Origin: Psychrobacter sp. ANT_WB68
GTDB lineage: Bacteria; Pseudomonadota; Gammaproteobacteria; Pseudomonadales; Moraxellaceae
Direction of reading: 5' to 3'
Assembly (NCBI RefSeq): GCF_008369115.1
Contig: NZ_VOAZ01000001.1
Span: 124,001 to 188,000, forward strand
DNA: 64,000 nucleotides
Of this stretch, positions 35,447 to 45,181 are shown piece by piece. How positions within the stretch are numbered: the first letter of the stretch is position 1; each line of letters begins with the position of its first letter. The position numbers and the translations under genes are program-made. The notes under the pieces were generated by a model. That model worked only from the letters and a program-made list of their open reading frames with translations. It was not told where the DNA came from and did not search any database.

Positions 35447-35463
35447 GTTCTAAAAATAAGAAT
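35447..35463. promoter_or_regulatory. Second LysR-type operator, GTTCT-N7-AGAAT
   Basis: Located between the GNAT gene and the first pirin, 126 bp before the pirin ATG. Same 7-nt spacer and nearly the same spacer bases as the site at 33411-33427. Confidence 0.6.
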
Positions 35464-35588
35464 AGTTAATTGCGATTATCATTGTTTATCTATTAGTAGA
35501 CAATAATTATAATAAATCCATTGTTTAAACGAGTTAATGAATCATAAATTCTAAAAACGTTTAACTTACTAATAACTAAGGATAAATA

Positions 35589-36302
35589 ATGAAAACGATC
35601 TATCATGCAGCAGATTCTCGTGGCGATGCCAACCATGGCTGGTTAAAAAGCAAGCATACCTTCAGTTTTGCCAATTACCACAATCCAGAACGTATGGGTT
35701 TTGGCGCGCTACGGGTCATCAACGATGACTTCGTTATTGGCGGTCAAGGCTTCGGTAAGCATTCGCACCGCGATATGGAAATTATCAGCATCCCATTATC
35801 AGGTAAGCTCGGTCACGGCGATAATATTGGTAATAATGGTATTATCGAGACGGGCGAGATTCAAGTCATGTCAGCGGGCACTGGTATTACCCACAGTGAA
35901 ATGAACGGCGATGACAAAGAAGCGGTGAAGTTCCTACAGATTTGGGTCATCCCAAATAAAATGAACGTTGAGCCTCGTTATCAGCAAGTTCGTATGGATG
36001 ACATCCTAAAGCCAAATGAGTTCAATCAAGTCTTGTCGCCCAATAGCGATGATGCAGGGGTATGGATTCATCAGGACGCTTGGTTTAGCATGAGTGATTT
36101 TGATAAAGGTATCACCCAAACTTATGAGCTCAAAAACCCTAATAACGGTGTTTATATCTTTGTCATTAGCGGTAAAGTGGTTGTCAACGGCAATACTTTA
36201 GATACTCGCGATGGTCTTGGTGTTTGGGATACTAAGAGCTTTACGATGGACGTGATCGATGATGCTAAAGTATTGCTAATGGAAGTTCCTATGAGTTTTT
36301 AA
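35589..36302 (+). CDS. Pirin-family protein, YhaK/YhhW type
   Basis: 237 aa. 'RGDANHGWLKSKHTFSFANY' is the pirin N-terminal signature, with metal ligands in 'FGKHSHRDMEIISIPLSG' and 'GTGITHSEMNG' (two His, His/Glu). The bicupin fold follows. Pirins of the YhhW group have quercetinase activity; YhaK is a redox-sensitive variant. Strong AAGG site. It probably starts an operon with the second pirin and the nitroreductase. Confidence 0.93.
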   Translation: MKTIYHAADSRGDANHGWLKSKHTFSFANYHNPERMGFGALRVINDDFVIGGQGFGKHSHRDMEIISIPLSGKLGHGDNIGNNGIIETGEIQVMSAGTGITHSEMNGDDKEAVKFLQIWVIPNKMNVEPRYQQVRMDDILKPNEFNQVLSPNSDDAGVWIHQDAWFSMSDFDKGITQTYELKNPNNGVYIFVISGKVVVNGNTLDTRDGLGVWDTKSFTMDVIDDAKVLLMEVPMSF

Positions 36303-36367
36303 TGCTAAACAATGAGCTTTATCTATACGTCACATTATATCCCGTATCACATAATAAGAGGTGAATC

Positions 36368-37306
36368 ATGACTATCGAAACCCTAGAACCGCGCTTAGCA
36401 GATGTGGGCGGCATTCCCATTGCCCGTCTGTTGCCGAATAAAGGCAAACAGCCAATAGGCGCTTGGTGCTTTTTAGATCACGCCGGTCCTGCTGAATTTG
36501 GCGAAGATGAAACCGGTATGCAAGTCGGTCGTCATCCGCACACCAATCTGCAAACCTTTAGCTGGATGCTAAACGGCGAAGTACTGCATAAAGACAGTTT
36601 GGGTAATAAGCAAGTTATCAGCAAAAATCAACTCAACGTCATGACAGCGGGCACGGGTCTAACCCAAGGGATCAGTCATACGGAGCAAAGCGTCTTTCCA
36701 GATACGGGCGGTTCAGCAGATGCCGCTCGTGGTCTAAGCATGGTACAGCTGTGGATTGCGCTACCGACCGATCAACAAATTGAACGTAACTTCCATCATT
36801 ATCCAGAGCTGCCAACGTGGACGGAAGATAACGTCGAGATGATTCTAACGACGGGCAGCTATAACAGCGTGTCAGGCAAGCGTTATGAAGCACCGACTAT
36901 TCAGTACTCAAAAATGGTCGGTATCGATGTCTATTTCTTAGAGGACGGTGAAGTCACGCTTAATTTAGAGCCCGGTTTTGAATACGGTATCTTGGTGACA
37001 GAAGGGCAGATCGAGTCTGAAGGCAAAATTTGTGAGCAAGATCAGTTGTTTCGCTTCCATGACAGCGATGTTGCCAATAATAAAAGTATCAAGTTAGTTG
37101 CCAAAAAAGGCACGCGTGTGATGTTTATCGGCGGTGAGCCATTAAACAACCAAGTGCTACTGTGGTGGAACTTTGTCGCGGACAATAAAGCAGAGATTGA
37201 GCAATCCATCATCGACTGGAATAACGGCCATGAGCGTTTTGGTAATGTTGACTCTGATATGCAACGTTTACCAGCGCCTGAATTACCGCAAGGTTTTAAA
37301 GGTTGA
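36368..37306 (+). CDS. Pirin-family protein, longer paralogue
   Basis: 312 aa. 'VGGIPIARLLP' and 'GAWCFLDHAGPAEFGED' open the pirin fold; metal residues are in 'VGRHPHTNLQTFSWML' and 'TAGTGLTQGISHTEQS'. The C-terminal cupin extends to '...LLWWNFVADNKAEIEQSIIDW', as in larger bacterial pirins. It lies 65 bp after the first pirin, with an AGAGG site. The two pirins are distinct families rather than a recent duplication: their lengths and cores differ. Confidence 0.92.
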   Translation: MTIETLEPRLADVGGIPIARLLPNKGKQPIGAWCFLDHAGPAEFGEDETGMQVGRHPHTNLQTFSWMLNGEVLHKDSLGNKQVISKNQLNVMTAGTGLTQGISHTEQSVFPDTGGSADAARGLSMVQLWIALPTDQQIERNFHHYPELPTWTEDNVEMILTTGSYNSVSGKRYEAPTIQYSKMVGIDVYFLEDGEVTLNLEPGFEYGILVTEGQIESEGKICEQDQLFRFHDSDVANNKSIKLVAKKGTRVMFIGGEPLNNQVLLWWNFVADNKAEIEQSIIDWNNGHERFGNVDSDMQRLPAPELPQGFKG

Positions 37307-37379
37307 AGGTTGGTTACCATTTAGCTTTATAACTTAGTTCTTAATCACTTAAACTCATAAATAATCACTGGAGAAAATA

Positions 37380-37991
37380 ATGTCAAACCTAAAAGATTTA
37401 CAGCAATTGGCTGAAAAGCGTCGTTCTATCTATGCATTGAGCAATGAGTTGCCAGTATCAAACGATGAAATCATTAAGCTGGTTGAGCATGCGGTTTTGC
37501 ACACACCATCATCGTTTAATTCACAATCGACGCGTATCGTTGTTTTATTTGGCGATGACCACAACAAGCTGTGGCAAATTACCGAAGATACATTACGTGA
37601 TATGGTTGATAATGAAGAGCAATTTGCTGCGACCAAGCAAAAGATGGATGGCTTTAAAGCAGGCGCTGGTACCATTATGTTCTTTGAAGATCATAGCGTC
37701 GTAAGAGACATGCAGGCAGCTGCACCTTTATATGCGGACAAGTTCCCAATTTGGGCGCATCAAACCAATGCCATGCACCAGTATGCAATCTGGACAGCAT
37801 TAGCCAGCATTAATGTCGGTGCCAGCTTACAGCATTACAATCCAATCATTGATAAAAAAGTCGCTGAAGAATGGAATATCGATGAGCATTGGGAATTGAA
37901 TGCGCAAATGGTCTTTGGTGCGATTAAGCAGCCCGCAGGCGATAAAGCGTTCAAGCCCGTCGAAGATCGTATGCAAGTATTTGGCAAATAG
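37380..37991 (+). CDS. Nitroreductase-family oxidoreductase, FRM2/HBN1-like
   Basis: 203 aa. 'LAEKRRSIYALSNELPVSNDEI' and 'HTPSSFNSQSTRIVVLFGDDH' give the FMN-binding segments, 'FKAGAGTIMFFED' and 'INVGASLQHYNPIIDK' the rest. This layout is the fungal/bacterial FRM2-HBN1 branch of the nitroreductase superfamily, reducing nitroaromatic or quinone-like compounds with NAD(P)H. GGAG site. 73 bp after the second pirin, so operon-mate of both pirins. Confidence 0.92.
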   Translation: MSNLKDLQQLAEKRRSIYALSNELPVSNDEIIKLVEHAVLHTPSSFNSQSTRIVVLFGDDHNKLWQITEDTLRDMVDNEEQFAATKQKMDGFKAGAGTIMFFEDHSVVRDMQAAAPLYADKFPIWAHQTNAMHQYAIWTALASINVGASLQHYNPIIDKKVAEEWNIDEHWELNAQMVFGAIKQPAGDKAFKPVEDRMQVFGK

Positions 37992-38069
37992 CGTGTGTTA
38001 TATTAGCTGATCAAACGTGTGCTTGATAACGAACGTGTTTGATACCTAAAGCTAAAAATAAGTAGAATC

Positions 38070-38112
38070 AAAAAAGCGCCATCCGACTATCCGTTGGGTG
38101 GCGCTTTTTTGT
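38070..38112. terminator. Bidirectional terminator after the nitroreductase gene
   Basis: 10-bp stem (38075-38084 with 38096-38105) between an A run and a T run; the converging DUF962 gene ends at 38163. Confidence 0.9.
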
Positions 38113-38162
38113 CTGCTTGAATATAATTAAGGGTAATAATAGTCTATATTAAATCGCTCATA

Positions 38163-38609
38163 CTATTTCTTTTTACGACCCATTAAGCTATTAGCCACCC
38201 ATGCTGGACCAATTAATAAGAACTGTAAATCCTCAAAGAAAGAAGGCTTTTTACCTTCAATCTTATGACCGATAAACTGTCCAATCCAAGCGAGCACAAA
38301 GATAGCCGCCCAAATCTTAAAGCCCCATGGTAATAACGTCATTACTGACAAACAAATAAGAATAAAAATTCCCATTGCCATAAATAGTGGCGTAGATAGA
38401 CGCATATAAAAGAGTAGAACTAAGGCGCTAAGCACCAAAGTAAACCAGACTGATAGCGACATGCCCATGCCTAATATACTGACAAAAATCGTCGGGACAC
38501 ATAACCAATGGATTTTTTTATTGACTAGGTTTTGGTGACTGACTGAATACTCACTCAGCCATTGTTCAAGTGTGCGTTTTGACATTCGATTTTGACGTGT
38601 ACGAGACAT
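38163..38609 (-). CDS. DUF962 (Mpo1-like) membrane protein
   Basis: 148 aa from the ATG at 38609, preceded by GGGAGG at 5 nt; an upstream ATG lacks a site. 'SEYSVSHQNLVNKKIHWLCVPTI' and 'WIGQFIGHKIEGKKPSFFEDLQFLLIGP' (cited in part: 'QFIGHKIEGKKPSFFEDLQF') are the two conserved His-containing blocks of the DUF962/Mpo1 family, with four helices. Yeast Mpo1 is an iron-dependent dioxygenase of fatty acid alpha-oxidation, so an oxygenase role is possible here but not shown. Confidence 0.9.
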   Translation of the reverse strand: MSRTRQNRMSKRTLEQWLSEYSVSHQNLVNKKIHWLCVPTIFVSILGMGMSLSVWFTLVLSALVLLFYMRLSTPLFMAMGIFILICLSVMTLLPWGFKIWAAIFVLAWIGQFIGHKIEGKKPSFFEDLQFLLIGPAWVANSLMGRKKK

Positions 38610-38811
38610 ACTAACCTCCCTGTTAGTAAATGAATAACGTTTAAGCAATAACAGCAAGTAGATAAATGCATAAACCTACTGATTAATATCAGTTGTAGCA
38701 CTAATTGACACAATCTGCCATTTTATCTGGTAAACCGCACAGTCAAACTCGCTTATTTTTTACCCTCATGTGAGTGTTTTTCAGTGTTTTATAGAGGACC
38801 AAGTCTATTGA

Positions 38812-39570
38812 TTAGCGCGTTAATTTGGACAGTTCTACAGAATTTTGCTCGCTGCGATACCATTCATACAATCCGACAAATGAGTTCACCTGATAGACCA
38901 TGGTTTGGATAGCAAAGATATAATTGCCCGACATTAAGTTAACGGTCAGCCAGACGAAGTTGGATAAAATCCATAACCACCAATTAAATGAATAACGCAA
39001 AATCATCGCTGCCTGCGCCGTGATAGAAAGTACAAAGGCAATGACGTTAATCCAAAAGAAGGAGATCAGCCCTAGGAACTTACTATTGTCATCTTCAACG
39101 ACCGCATAACCATAGCTGGCGAGTAAATCATTTACGGTGGGAAATAGCGCCAAACCGATGACCATAAAGGCAATGGTCAGTAGCCAAATCCATCGACTGG
39201 CAGATTTGGGCACCATATCGCCATCCGCATCGGTGTGCTTTGACCAATAAAAAATTCCATAAAGATGACTGAAAAAGTTAAAAAGTGGCGCCAGCATCAA
39301 ACCCACAGCACCAGAGGTGGCTTGTACGACAAATTCCCCTGCGGTCGCGGCCATACCAAAGCCATTACCCATAATGTTTTTGCGAAACGATAACGACACC
39401 ACGCAGATCAAACCGATAAATGACACGGCTAAGTAAAACCAATCAAGGGTCGTATGTTCTGTGGTTAGCCAAAATCCTGCCGATAGAGCAATAACGCCGC
39501 AAATAAACCAAGTGACAATCCATTGCATAGCCCATTTTCCGGTAATGTTGTCTAAGAGCTGAATACGCAT
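38812..39570 (-). CDS. pnuC: PnuC-family nicotinamide riboside/mononucleotide transporter
   Basis: 252 aa from the ATG at 39570, which is preceded by AAGGAAAAAGG; an ATG at 39663 lacks a site and would add 31 polar residues. Seven or eight hydrophobic helices; 'TWFICGVIALSAGFWL', 'LMLAPLFNFFSHLYGIFYWSK' and 'LSNFVWLTVNLMSGNYIFAIQTMVYQVN' (cited in part) carry the conserved Trp/Asn of PnuC. It passes nicotinamide riboside into the cell, where the kinase encoded upstream traps it. It lies 120 bp downstream of the NadR-like gene on the same strand. Confidence 0.9.
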   Translation of the reverse strand: MRIQLLDNITGKWAMQWIVTWFICGVIALSAGFWLTTEHTTLDWFYLAVSFIGLICVVSLSFRKNIMGNGFGMAATAGEFVVQATSGAVGLMLAPLFNFFSHLYGIFYWSKHTDADGDMVPKSASRWIWLLTIAFMVIGLALFPTVNDLLASYGYAVVEDDNSKFLGLISFFWINVIAFVLSITAQAAMILRYSFNWWLWILSNFVWLTVNLMSGNYIFAIQTMVYQVNSFVGLYEWYRSEQNSVELSKLTR

Positions 39571-39690
39571 AAAGCCTTTTTCCTTAAAGTATAAAAACGA
39601 TAATGGGTTTTTCTTATTGTTTAATAGCCTGTTTTTGCCATCACTACTATTTGTCACCGTCATTTTTGCTTTCGTTCTTTTTTGAGCCAG

Positions 39691-40731
39691 TTATTTACCA
39701 TAAATATAGTGATTGATAAGAACTAAAGCCTGCTTATAGCGCTCATCATAATCGGGCTTATCAATCATGTGCGGCTTAATGTTATGGCGAGTGAAAATAT
39801 CTACTAAGCGCTGCTCAAAGCGTCCACGCGCTTCAAGCGTACCCAATGAGCGCATACCATCATCAATCCATGGCGTATTGTTGTCGAGCATAATCGTATG
39901 GTTTAAGCGAAACTCATCGATACAAGCGGCCACAAAAGGATGGCTACGACCTTCATATTCCTCACAGAAAGCCTGAGTGGTCACAAAATCAGTATCAATA
40001 ATCGTGACGGGCGCTGTTGCCACTGCAGCGGCATCACGGATAGCTTGGGCATGATTGAGCGCAATGGGGCCGTAATCACTGTACTGTAGTCCAATCTCGC
40101 TACCGCCCAAATCTGTACCGACATACAATCGTCCCATCTCTAGCGCAAAGCTGGCACCATAATAATTAGCAAGCTTGTGCACTAAGGTGGTTTTCCCTGA
40201 GCTTTCACCGCCAACAATGGCAACGGTTTTGGTATAGTCGCCACGCACCTGTGGATGCAGCGCTGACCAATGTGCGACTGGATTGCGTGCAATGGCATAA
40301 GAGTCAAACTCAGACTGTAGTGGAGTGGTAAGCACTGGCATGATTAGCTGCTCACAAACGTTCGTCTGCGCCAACGGATGATTTTCTGCGACGAACAATA
40401 CCGTCTCTGCTGGCAGCGCTAACGCGTCAATCAAGCGGTGTAATTTGGCATTGCTAGCAGCCAAATCTATTGCGACGTCAGCAAAGCTCTCATGCAGTGG
40501 TAACTCAATCTCATCAGTCGTATGAATATGCACGAACGGCAAATCAGCACACGCCATCTGTAGCCAACGTGCCTTATCTTGTAAAGTGATTTTAAAGTCT
40601 GGGTGCGGTGCTGGATGCACCATAATCACGATATGCAGAGTTTTTGCTTGTCCTGCTGCGTCTAATATGCTGCGCATCTGTCCTAAATGTAATGGTTCAA
40701 AATGCCCAATCATTAAGCCTGAGTCGTACAT
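39691..40731 (-). CDS. NadR-like NMN adenylyltransferase / nicotinamide riboside kinase
   Basis: 346 aa. The adenylyltransferase motif is G9-H-FEPLHLG-Q18 near the start, and the kinase P-loop 'VGGESSGKTTLV' begins near residue 173, with 'IDTDFVTTQAF' downstream. So it has the two enzymatic domains of NadR but not the N-terminal DNA-binding domain found in enterobacterial NadR. It converts nicotinamide riboside to NMN and NMN to NAD. AAGGATAG site before the ATG. Paired with pnuC. Confidence 0.92.
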   Translation of the reverse strand: MYDSGLMIGHFEPLHLGQMRSILDAAGQAKTLHIVIMVHPAPHPDFKITLQDKARWLQMACADLPFVHIHTTDEIELPLHESFADVAIDLAASNAKLHRLIDALALPAETVLFVAENHPLAQTNVCEQLIMPVLTTPLQSEFDSYAIARNPVAHWSALHPQVRGDYTKTVAIVGGESSGKTTLVHKLANYYGASFALEMGRLYVGTDLGGSEIGLQYSDYGPIALNHAQAIRDAAAVATAPVTIIDTDFVTTQAFCEEYEGRSHPFVAACIDEFRLNHTIMLDNNTPWIDDGMRSLGTLEARGRFEQRLVDIFTRHNIKPHMIDKPDYDERYKQALVLINHYIYGK

Positions 40732-41272
40732 AGCTATCCTTATCTACTCTAAAAATAATTAATCGACAGTCGTTTTTTTAGTTGTTTATCAGCATGGTAT
40801 AAAGGTTTAAACAGATTTACAGGTAGGTTATTGTAAATTGGCGTTGTCATAGCAGGTGTCTTATAAATAAAACCATAAACAAATCATTCATTTTCTGGTA
40901 ATTATTTGATATTTCGTTTTTGATAACAACAAATTTATAGGGACTATTGAGCTGCTATTAATTGACCATTACCAAACTTGTAACAAGGGTTGTAAGGTAG
41001 GCGTAACAAAGCTAATTATGAAACATTTTGAAATAATTATTTAAAATCAGGGGTTTACGACAGTTTACGAGAGATTAGGGTAAGCTTAAGTAGCATAAAT
41101 TCACAAAGCACGTCTACATCCTCAACAGATGACATGTCAATAGTTGCTATACTGATTCGTAAGTTGAAAAGACTAATATGAATTTAAGAATAGTTTTGAA
41201 AAACAATATTTAAAAATAACGATAAATAATAGATATCAATAAATATAATTAATATTAAGAGAGGTATTTGAT
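40732..41272. other. Divergent non-coding region between the NadR-like gene and pspC
   Basis: About 540 bp, AT-rich, no credible ORF. It holds the promoters of the two genes. No hairpin with a T run and no riboswitch architecture was recognised by eye. Confidence 0.5.
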
Positions 41273-41485
41273 TTGGCTAAGTTAGCAAAATTACATCGCT
41301 CACAGAATCATCGCATGATAGCAGGTGTGATGGGGGGAATTGCCGAATATGTCGGTTGGTCTCCTACGTGGGTTAGATTGTTGTTCGTTGTTATATCCAC
41401 AATGAGCGCAGCAGTACCTGGTATTTTAATTTATATTATCTTATGGATAATCATGCCAAAAGCAAGTGGTCAGTCGTATCAGTAA
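41273..41485 (+). CDS. PspC-domain small membrane protein with TTG start
   Basis: 70 aa. 'NHRMIAGVMGGIAEYVGWSP' and 'WVRLLFVVISTMSAAVPGILIYIILWIIMP' (cited in part) form a single PspC domain with two hydrophobic segments. The start is TTG, supported by AAGAGAGG at 8-nt spacing; no in-frame ATG exists before 'MIAG'. In E. coli PspC works in the phage-shock envelope response with PspA/B, but no other psp gene is near, so this is a stand-alone member. Confidence 0.88.
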   Translation: MAKLAKLHRSQNHRMIAGVMGGIAEYVGWSPTWVRLLFVVISTMSAAVPGILIYIILWIIMPKASGQSYQ

Positions 41486-41872
41486 AATTGTTCTAAAGTC
41501 CAAAGTACGTAAAGTAATAATAGAAAACAAGGTTTAAAAAATAAGGCCAATAAAAAAATAACAGCCCACTAAAAAACAAAAAGCCTGAATCATCAGGATA
41601 CCAAAGACATACCTTTCCTCCTGCCCAGATGCTCTGCATTTGGGTATTTTTTTATCTGGACGTTTAATCAGTCCTATTCGGACAGTTTAAGGATAAACAA
41701 CGCTTATAACTAACTATTTAAGCTCTTGAGATAAATTTAATTGCGGTAAATATAGATAAAATAGTCAATTTTTAGTAAGGTGAGCAGGCAAATAGAGTCG
41801 TTGCCGAATAGGCTGCACGAGCGCTATCAATATTTTATTCCATAATACTAATTCCACAGTGGCTTTATTACG
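41486..41872. other. Non-coding region upstream of glyQ, with a terminator
   Basis: About 390 bp without an ORF. It contains the terminator at 41623-41653 and, further right, the glyQ promoter, which was not pinned down. Confidence 0.5.
41623..41653 (+). terminator. Intrinsic terminator after pspC
   Basis: 9-bp stem GCCCAGATG (41623-41631) with CATTTGGGT (41637-41645), two G-U pairs, followed by a run of seven T. Confidence 0.8.
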
Positions 41873-42940
41873 ATGCCCCAAACTATGACAATCCACACTA
41901 TGACATCACAAGTGACAACCCCGATGATAGAAGACAAAGACCCTCAACCTATGACGTTTCAAGATTTAATTCTAACCTTACAAAATTATTGGGCCGACAA
42001 GGGCTGCGTTATTTTGCAGCCTTATGATATGGAGGTCGGTGCGGGTACTTTTCACACGGCGACATTCTTGCGCTCATTAGGTCCTGAGCGTTGGAATGCG
42101 GCTTATGTACAGCCATCACGTCGTCCAACCGATGGTCGCTACGGTGATAACCCAAACCGTTTGCAACATTATTATCAGTTCCAAGTGGTGCTCAAGCCCA
42201 ATCCACCTAATATCCAAGAGCTATATTTGGATTCATTAAGAGCCATTGGTATTGATCCGTTGGTGCACGATATACGTTTTGTTGAAGATAACTGGGAGTC
42301 GCCAACGCTGGGTGCGTGGGGACTTGGTTGGGAGATTTGGCTCAATGGTATGGAAGTGACGCAGTTTACCTACTTCCAGCAAGTAGGCGGTATTGAGTGT
42401 TTCCCAGTGACAGGCGAGATTACGTACGGTCTTGAGCGTTTAGCGATGTATGTGCAAGGCGTCGATAGCGTTTATGATTTGGTCTGGGCAGATGGTGAGT
42501 TTGGCCGTGTTACCTATGGCGATGTCTTCCATCAAAATGAAGTTGAGCAGTCTACCTATAACTTTGAGCACGCCGATGTGCCGATGATGGGTCAGATGTT
42601 TGATTTTTATGAGCAACAAGCGGATAAATTAGTTGCCGAAGGTTTGCCATTACCAGCCTATGAGATGGTGCTAAAAGCCTCGCATGCCTTTAACTTACTT
42701 GATGCGCGCGGTGCGATTTCGGTGACAGAACGTCAGCGCTTTATTCTACGCGTACGTACACTGGCGCGTAAAGTTGCGATTGGTTATGTCGAAGCGCGTG
42801 CCAAGCTAGGCTTTCCATTAGCAGATGAGGCGCATCGTCAAGCGGCGCTCGATAAGTATTTGCCCAAAGAACAAACGGTTGAGAGTAAAGAAAGCAATCA
42901 AACTACTGGTAACAGCCAATCTACTGATGACAATAAATAG
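41873..42940 (+). CDS. glyQ: Glycyl-tRNA synthetase alpha subunit
   Basis: 355 aa. The class II synthetase core is unmistakable: '[28 protein letters not shown]', '[20 protein letters not shown]', '[23 protein letters not shown]' and '[13 protein letters not shown]' (each cited in part). It catalyses glycine activation as half of the alpha2beta2 enzyme. The start is uncertain: about 26 residues precede '[10 protein letters not shown]', where homologues usually begin, and no clear Shine-Dalgarno marks any of the in-frame ATGs. A Ser/Thr-rich tail of 20 residues extends the C-terminus. glyS follows after 9 bp. Confidence 0.96.
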   Translation: MPQTMTIHTMTSQVTTPMIEDKDPQPMTFQDLILTLQNYWADKGCVILQPYDMEVGAGTFHTATFLRSLGPERWNAAYVQPSRRPTDGRYGDNPNRLQHYYQFQVVLKPNPPNIQELYLDSLRAIGIDPLVHDIRFVEDNWESPTLGAWGLGWEIWLNGMEVTQFTYFQQVGGIECFPVTGEITYGLERLAMYVQGVDSVYDLVWADGEFGRVTYGDVFHQNEVEQSTYNFEHADVPMMGQMFDFYEQQADKLVAEGLPLPAYEMVLKASHAFNLLDARGAISVTERQRFILRVRTLARKVAIGYVEARAKLGFPLADEAHRQAALDKYLPKEQTVESKESNQTTGNSQSTDDNK

Positions 42941-42949
42941 GAGCATCCC

Positions 42950-45043
42950 ATGAGTACTATTCTATTTGAACTGGGGTGTGAAGAGCTACCTCCAAAAAGC
43001 TTAAAGCCTCTACGTGACGCGCTACAAGCAAGTGTCATTGAGCAGTTGAATGAAGCAGATATCACTTTTGACAGCATCAAAGCCTTTGCGGCGCCGCGTC
43101 GTCTAGCTATTCAGATTGACGGCATTAGCGATAAGCAGCCGGATCGTACAGAAGAAAAACGTGGTCCTGCGATTAAGGCGGCGTTTGATGCCGATGGTAA
43201 TCCTACCCGTGCTGCGATGGGCTTTGCTAAAGGTCTAGGTATTGAAGCCAGTGAGCTGACCACTATTAACACCGATAAAGGTGATTATGTCGGTTATGTG
43301 CAAACGATACAGGGTCAAGCGACCACTGAGCTGCTGCCAACTATTTTTCAGACCGCGCTTGATAATCTACCGATTGCTAAGCGTATGCGCTCAGGCGCAA
43401 GCCGCAATGAGTTCGTGCGGCCGGTGCAGTGGGCAGTCTTGATGCAAGATGGTGCTGTTATTGATGCGACCATCCAAGGTCATCAGACTGGTAATCAGAC
43501 GCGTGGCCATCGCTTCCACAGCCCTGATTATCATACTATTGCGCACGCCAATGATTATGAGCAACTGCTCGATGGTTTAAAAGTCGTGGCTGATTTTGAT
43601 AAGCGTCAAATGCTCATCAAAAACCAAGTTAAGGCGCTAGCCGATGAAGTCAATGCTGATCCTATCGTGCCGCAAAGTTTGTTAGATGAAGTAACGGCGT
43701 TGGTTGATTTCCCGATTGCGCTACGAGCAAGCTTTGAGCCGCGCTTTTTGCAAGTGCCACAAGAAGCGCTTATCTCTACCATGCAAGCGGATCAAAAGTA
43801 TTTTTGTTTGACCGACAAAGCAGGCAAACTGCAGCCTTATTTTATTTTTATCACCAATATTGAGTCAAAAGATCCTAATCAAATTATCGAAGGTAATGAG
43901 AAAGTTGTGCGTCCGCGTTTGGCTGATGCAGAGTTTTTCTTCTTACAAGACCAAAAGCAGCCATTATTTGCCTTGACTGAAAGCCTAAAAACTCGTGTCT
44001 TCCAAGATAAGCTGGGTACGATTTGGGAAAAATCTGAGCGAATTGCCAAGCTTGCTGCTTTTATAGCAACATTAATGCAGGAGCAAGGTCGCGATATTAA
44101 TGTTGATGACACGGTACGTGCCGCGATTTTATCCAAAGCAGATTTGGCAAGCTCGTTGGTTGGGGAATATCCTGAATTGCAAGGTATCGCCGGTACTTAT
44201 TATGCGCGCTTGAATGATGAGCCAGAAGCAGTCGCAGCAAGTTTGGAAGAGCAGTATCTGCCTAAGTTCAGCGGCGATGTATTACCAAAAACACCCGTTG
44301 GCATTTGCTTAGCATTGGCGGATCGCTTGGATACTCTAGTGGGTATTTTTGCCATTGACCAAGCACCAACGGGTTCAAAAGACCCATTCAGCTTACGTCG
44401 TTCAGCGATTGGTATCCTGCGTATTCTCATTGAAAAGCAGCTGCCAATTAATCTAGTGGCTCTCGTTGAGCAAGCAATTAAAGGTTATAGCACTGCTGAC
44501 GGTAGCAAAATTACCAAGATGGGTGATACCTTTACCCAAGTGATGGCATTTTTAAATTCACGTTATCGAGCGATGTACACCGAGCAAGGCGTCAGCGTTG
44601 ATACCATTCAGGCAGTGCAAGCGATTAATCCGCATATGCCGCTCGATTTTGATCAGCGTATCCGCGCAGTACAAGCATTTAGTGAGTTGCCACAAGCCGA
44701 GAAGTTGGCTGATTCGAACAAACGTGTTGCCAATATCTTAGCCAAGTCAGAAGTGAGTGTCGCTGACAAGGTCGATGAAACGTTATTATCCGAACCAGCT
44801 GAGCAAGAGTTATATCAGGCTATTAAGCAAGCACAAACGGCTGTAACGCCACTGCTGGAAACAGCTGACTATACACAAGTATTGCAAACGCTGGTCAGTT
44901 TAGATGCGCCATTGACGCAATTCTTTGCTGATGTGATGGTCAACAGTGAAGATGCGGCGTTAAAAAACAATCGTTTAGCATTGCTTAAGCAAGTTCGTGG
45001 TTTATTCTTAACGGTTGCTGATATTAGTGAGCTGCAGTTATAG
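42950..45043 (+). CDS. glyS: Glycyl-tRNA synthetase beta subunit
   Basis: 697 aa. 'ILFELGCEELPPKSL' at the start, 'FAAPRRLAIQI', 'KRMRSGASRNEFVRPVQW', 'DPFSLRRSAIGILRIL' and 'FFADVMVNSEDAALKNNRLALL' (cited in part) are the conserved blocks of the tRNA-binding subunit. It completes the alpha2beta2 glycyl-tRNA synthetase. AGGAG site at 6 nt; co-transcribed with glyQ and ended by a hairpin. Confidence 0.98.
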   Translation: MSTILFELGCEELPPKSLKPLRDALQASVIEQLNEADITFDSIKAFAAPRRLAIQIDGISDKQPDRTEEKRGPAIKAAFDADGNPTRAAMGFAKGLGIEASELTTINTDKGDYVGYVQTIQGQATTELLPTIFQTALDNLPIAKRMRSGASRNEFVRPVQWAVLMQDGAVIDATIQGHQTGNQTRGHRFHSPDYHTIAHANDYEQLLDGLKVVADFDKRQMLIKNQVKALADEVNADPIVPQSLLDEVTALVDFPIALRASFEPRFLQVPQEALISTMQADQKYFCLTDKAGKLQPYFIFITNIESKDPNQIIEGNEKVVRPRLADAEFFFLQDQKQPLFALTESLKTRVFQDKLGTIWEKSERIAKLAAFIATLMQEQGRDINVDDTVRAAILSKADLASSLVGEYPELQGIAGTYYARLNDEPEAVAASLEEQYLPKFSGDVLPKTPVGICLALADRLDTLVGIFAIDQAPTGSKDPFSLRRSAIGILRILIEKQLPINLVALVEQAIKGYSTADGSKITKMGDTFTQVMAFLNSRYRAMYTEQGVSVDTIQAVQAINPHMPLDFDQRIRAVQAFSELPQAEKLADSNKRVANILAKSEVSVADKVDETLLSEPAEQELYQAIKQAQTAVTPLLETADYTQVLQTLVSLDAPLTQFFADVMVNSEDAALKNNRLALLKQVRGLFLTVADISELQL

Positions 45044-45090
45044 TTTTATGACCATCTGAGCATCTATACTATTGACTTATTAACGACATA

Positions 45091-45120
45091 AAAAACTGGC
45101 TTCATGTGGCCAGTTTTTTA
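45091..45120 (+). terminator. Terminator of the glyQS operon
   Basis: 10-bp stem (45091-45100 with 45109-45118) with a T run. Confidence 0.88.
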
Positions 45121-45181
45121 TGCGCTTATTCTAAAGCGTTAAGTTTATAATGTCTTAATCCATACTTGAAGGAGCACTGCC

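Noticed and set aside
40732..41272. NAD-type riboswitch in the leader of the NadR-like/pnuC unit
   Set aside because: No conserved hairpin or riboswitch signature could be recognised by eye; a covariance-model search would be needed.
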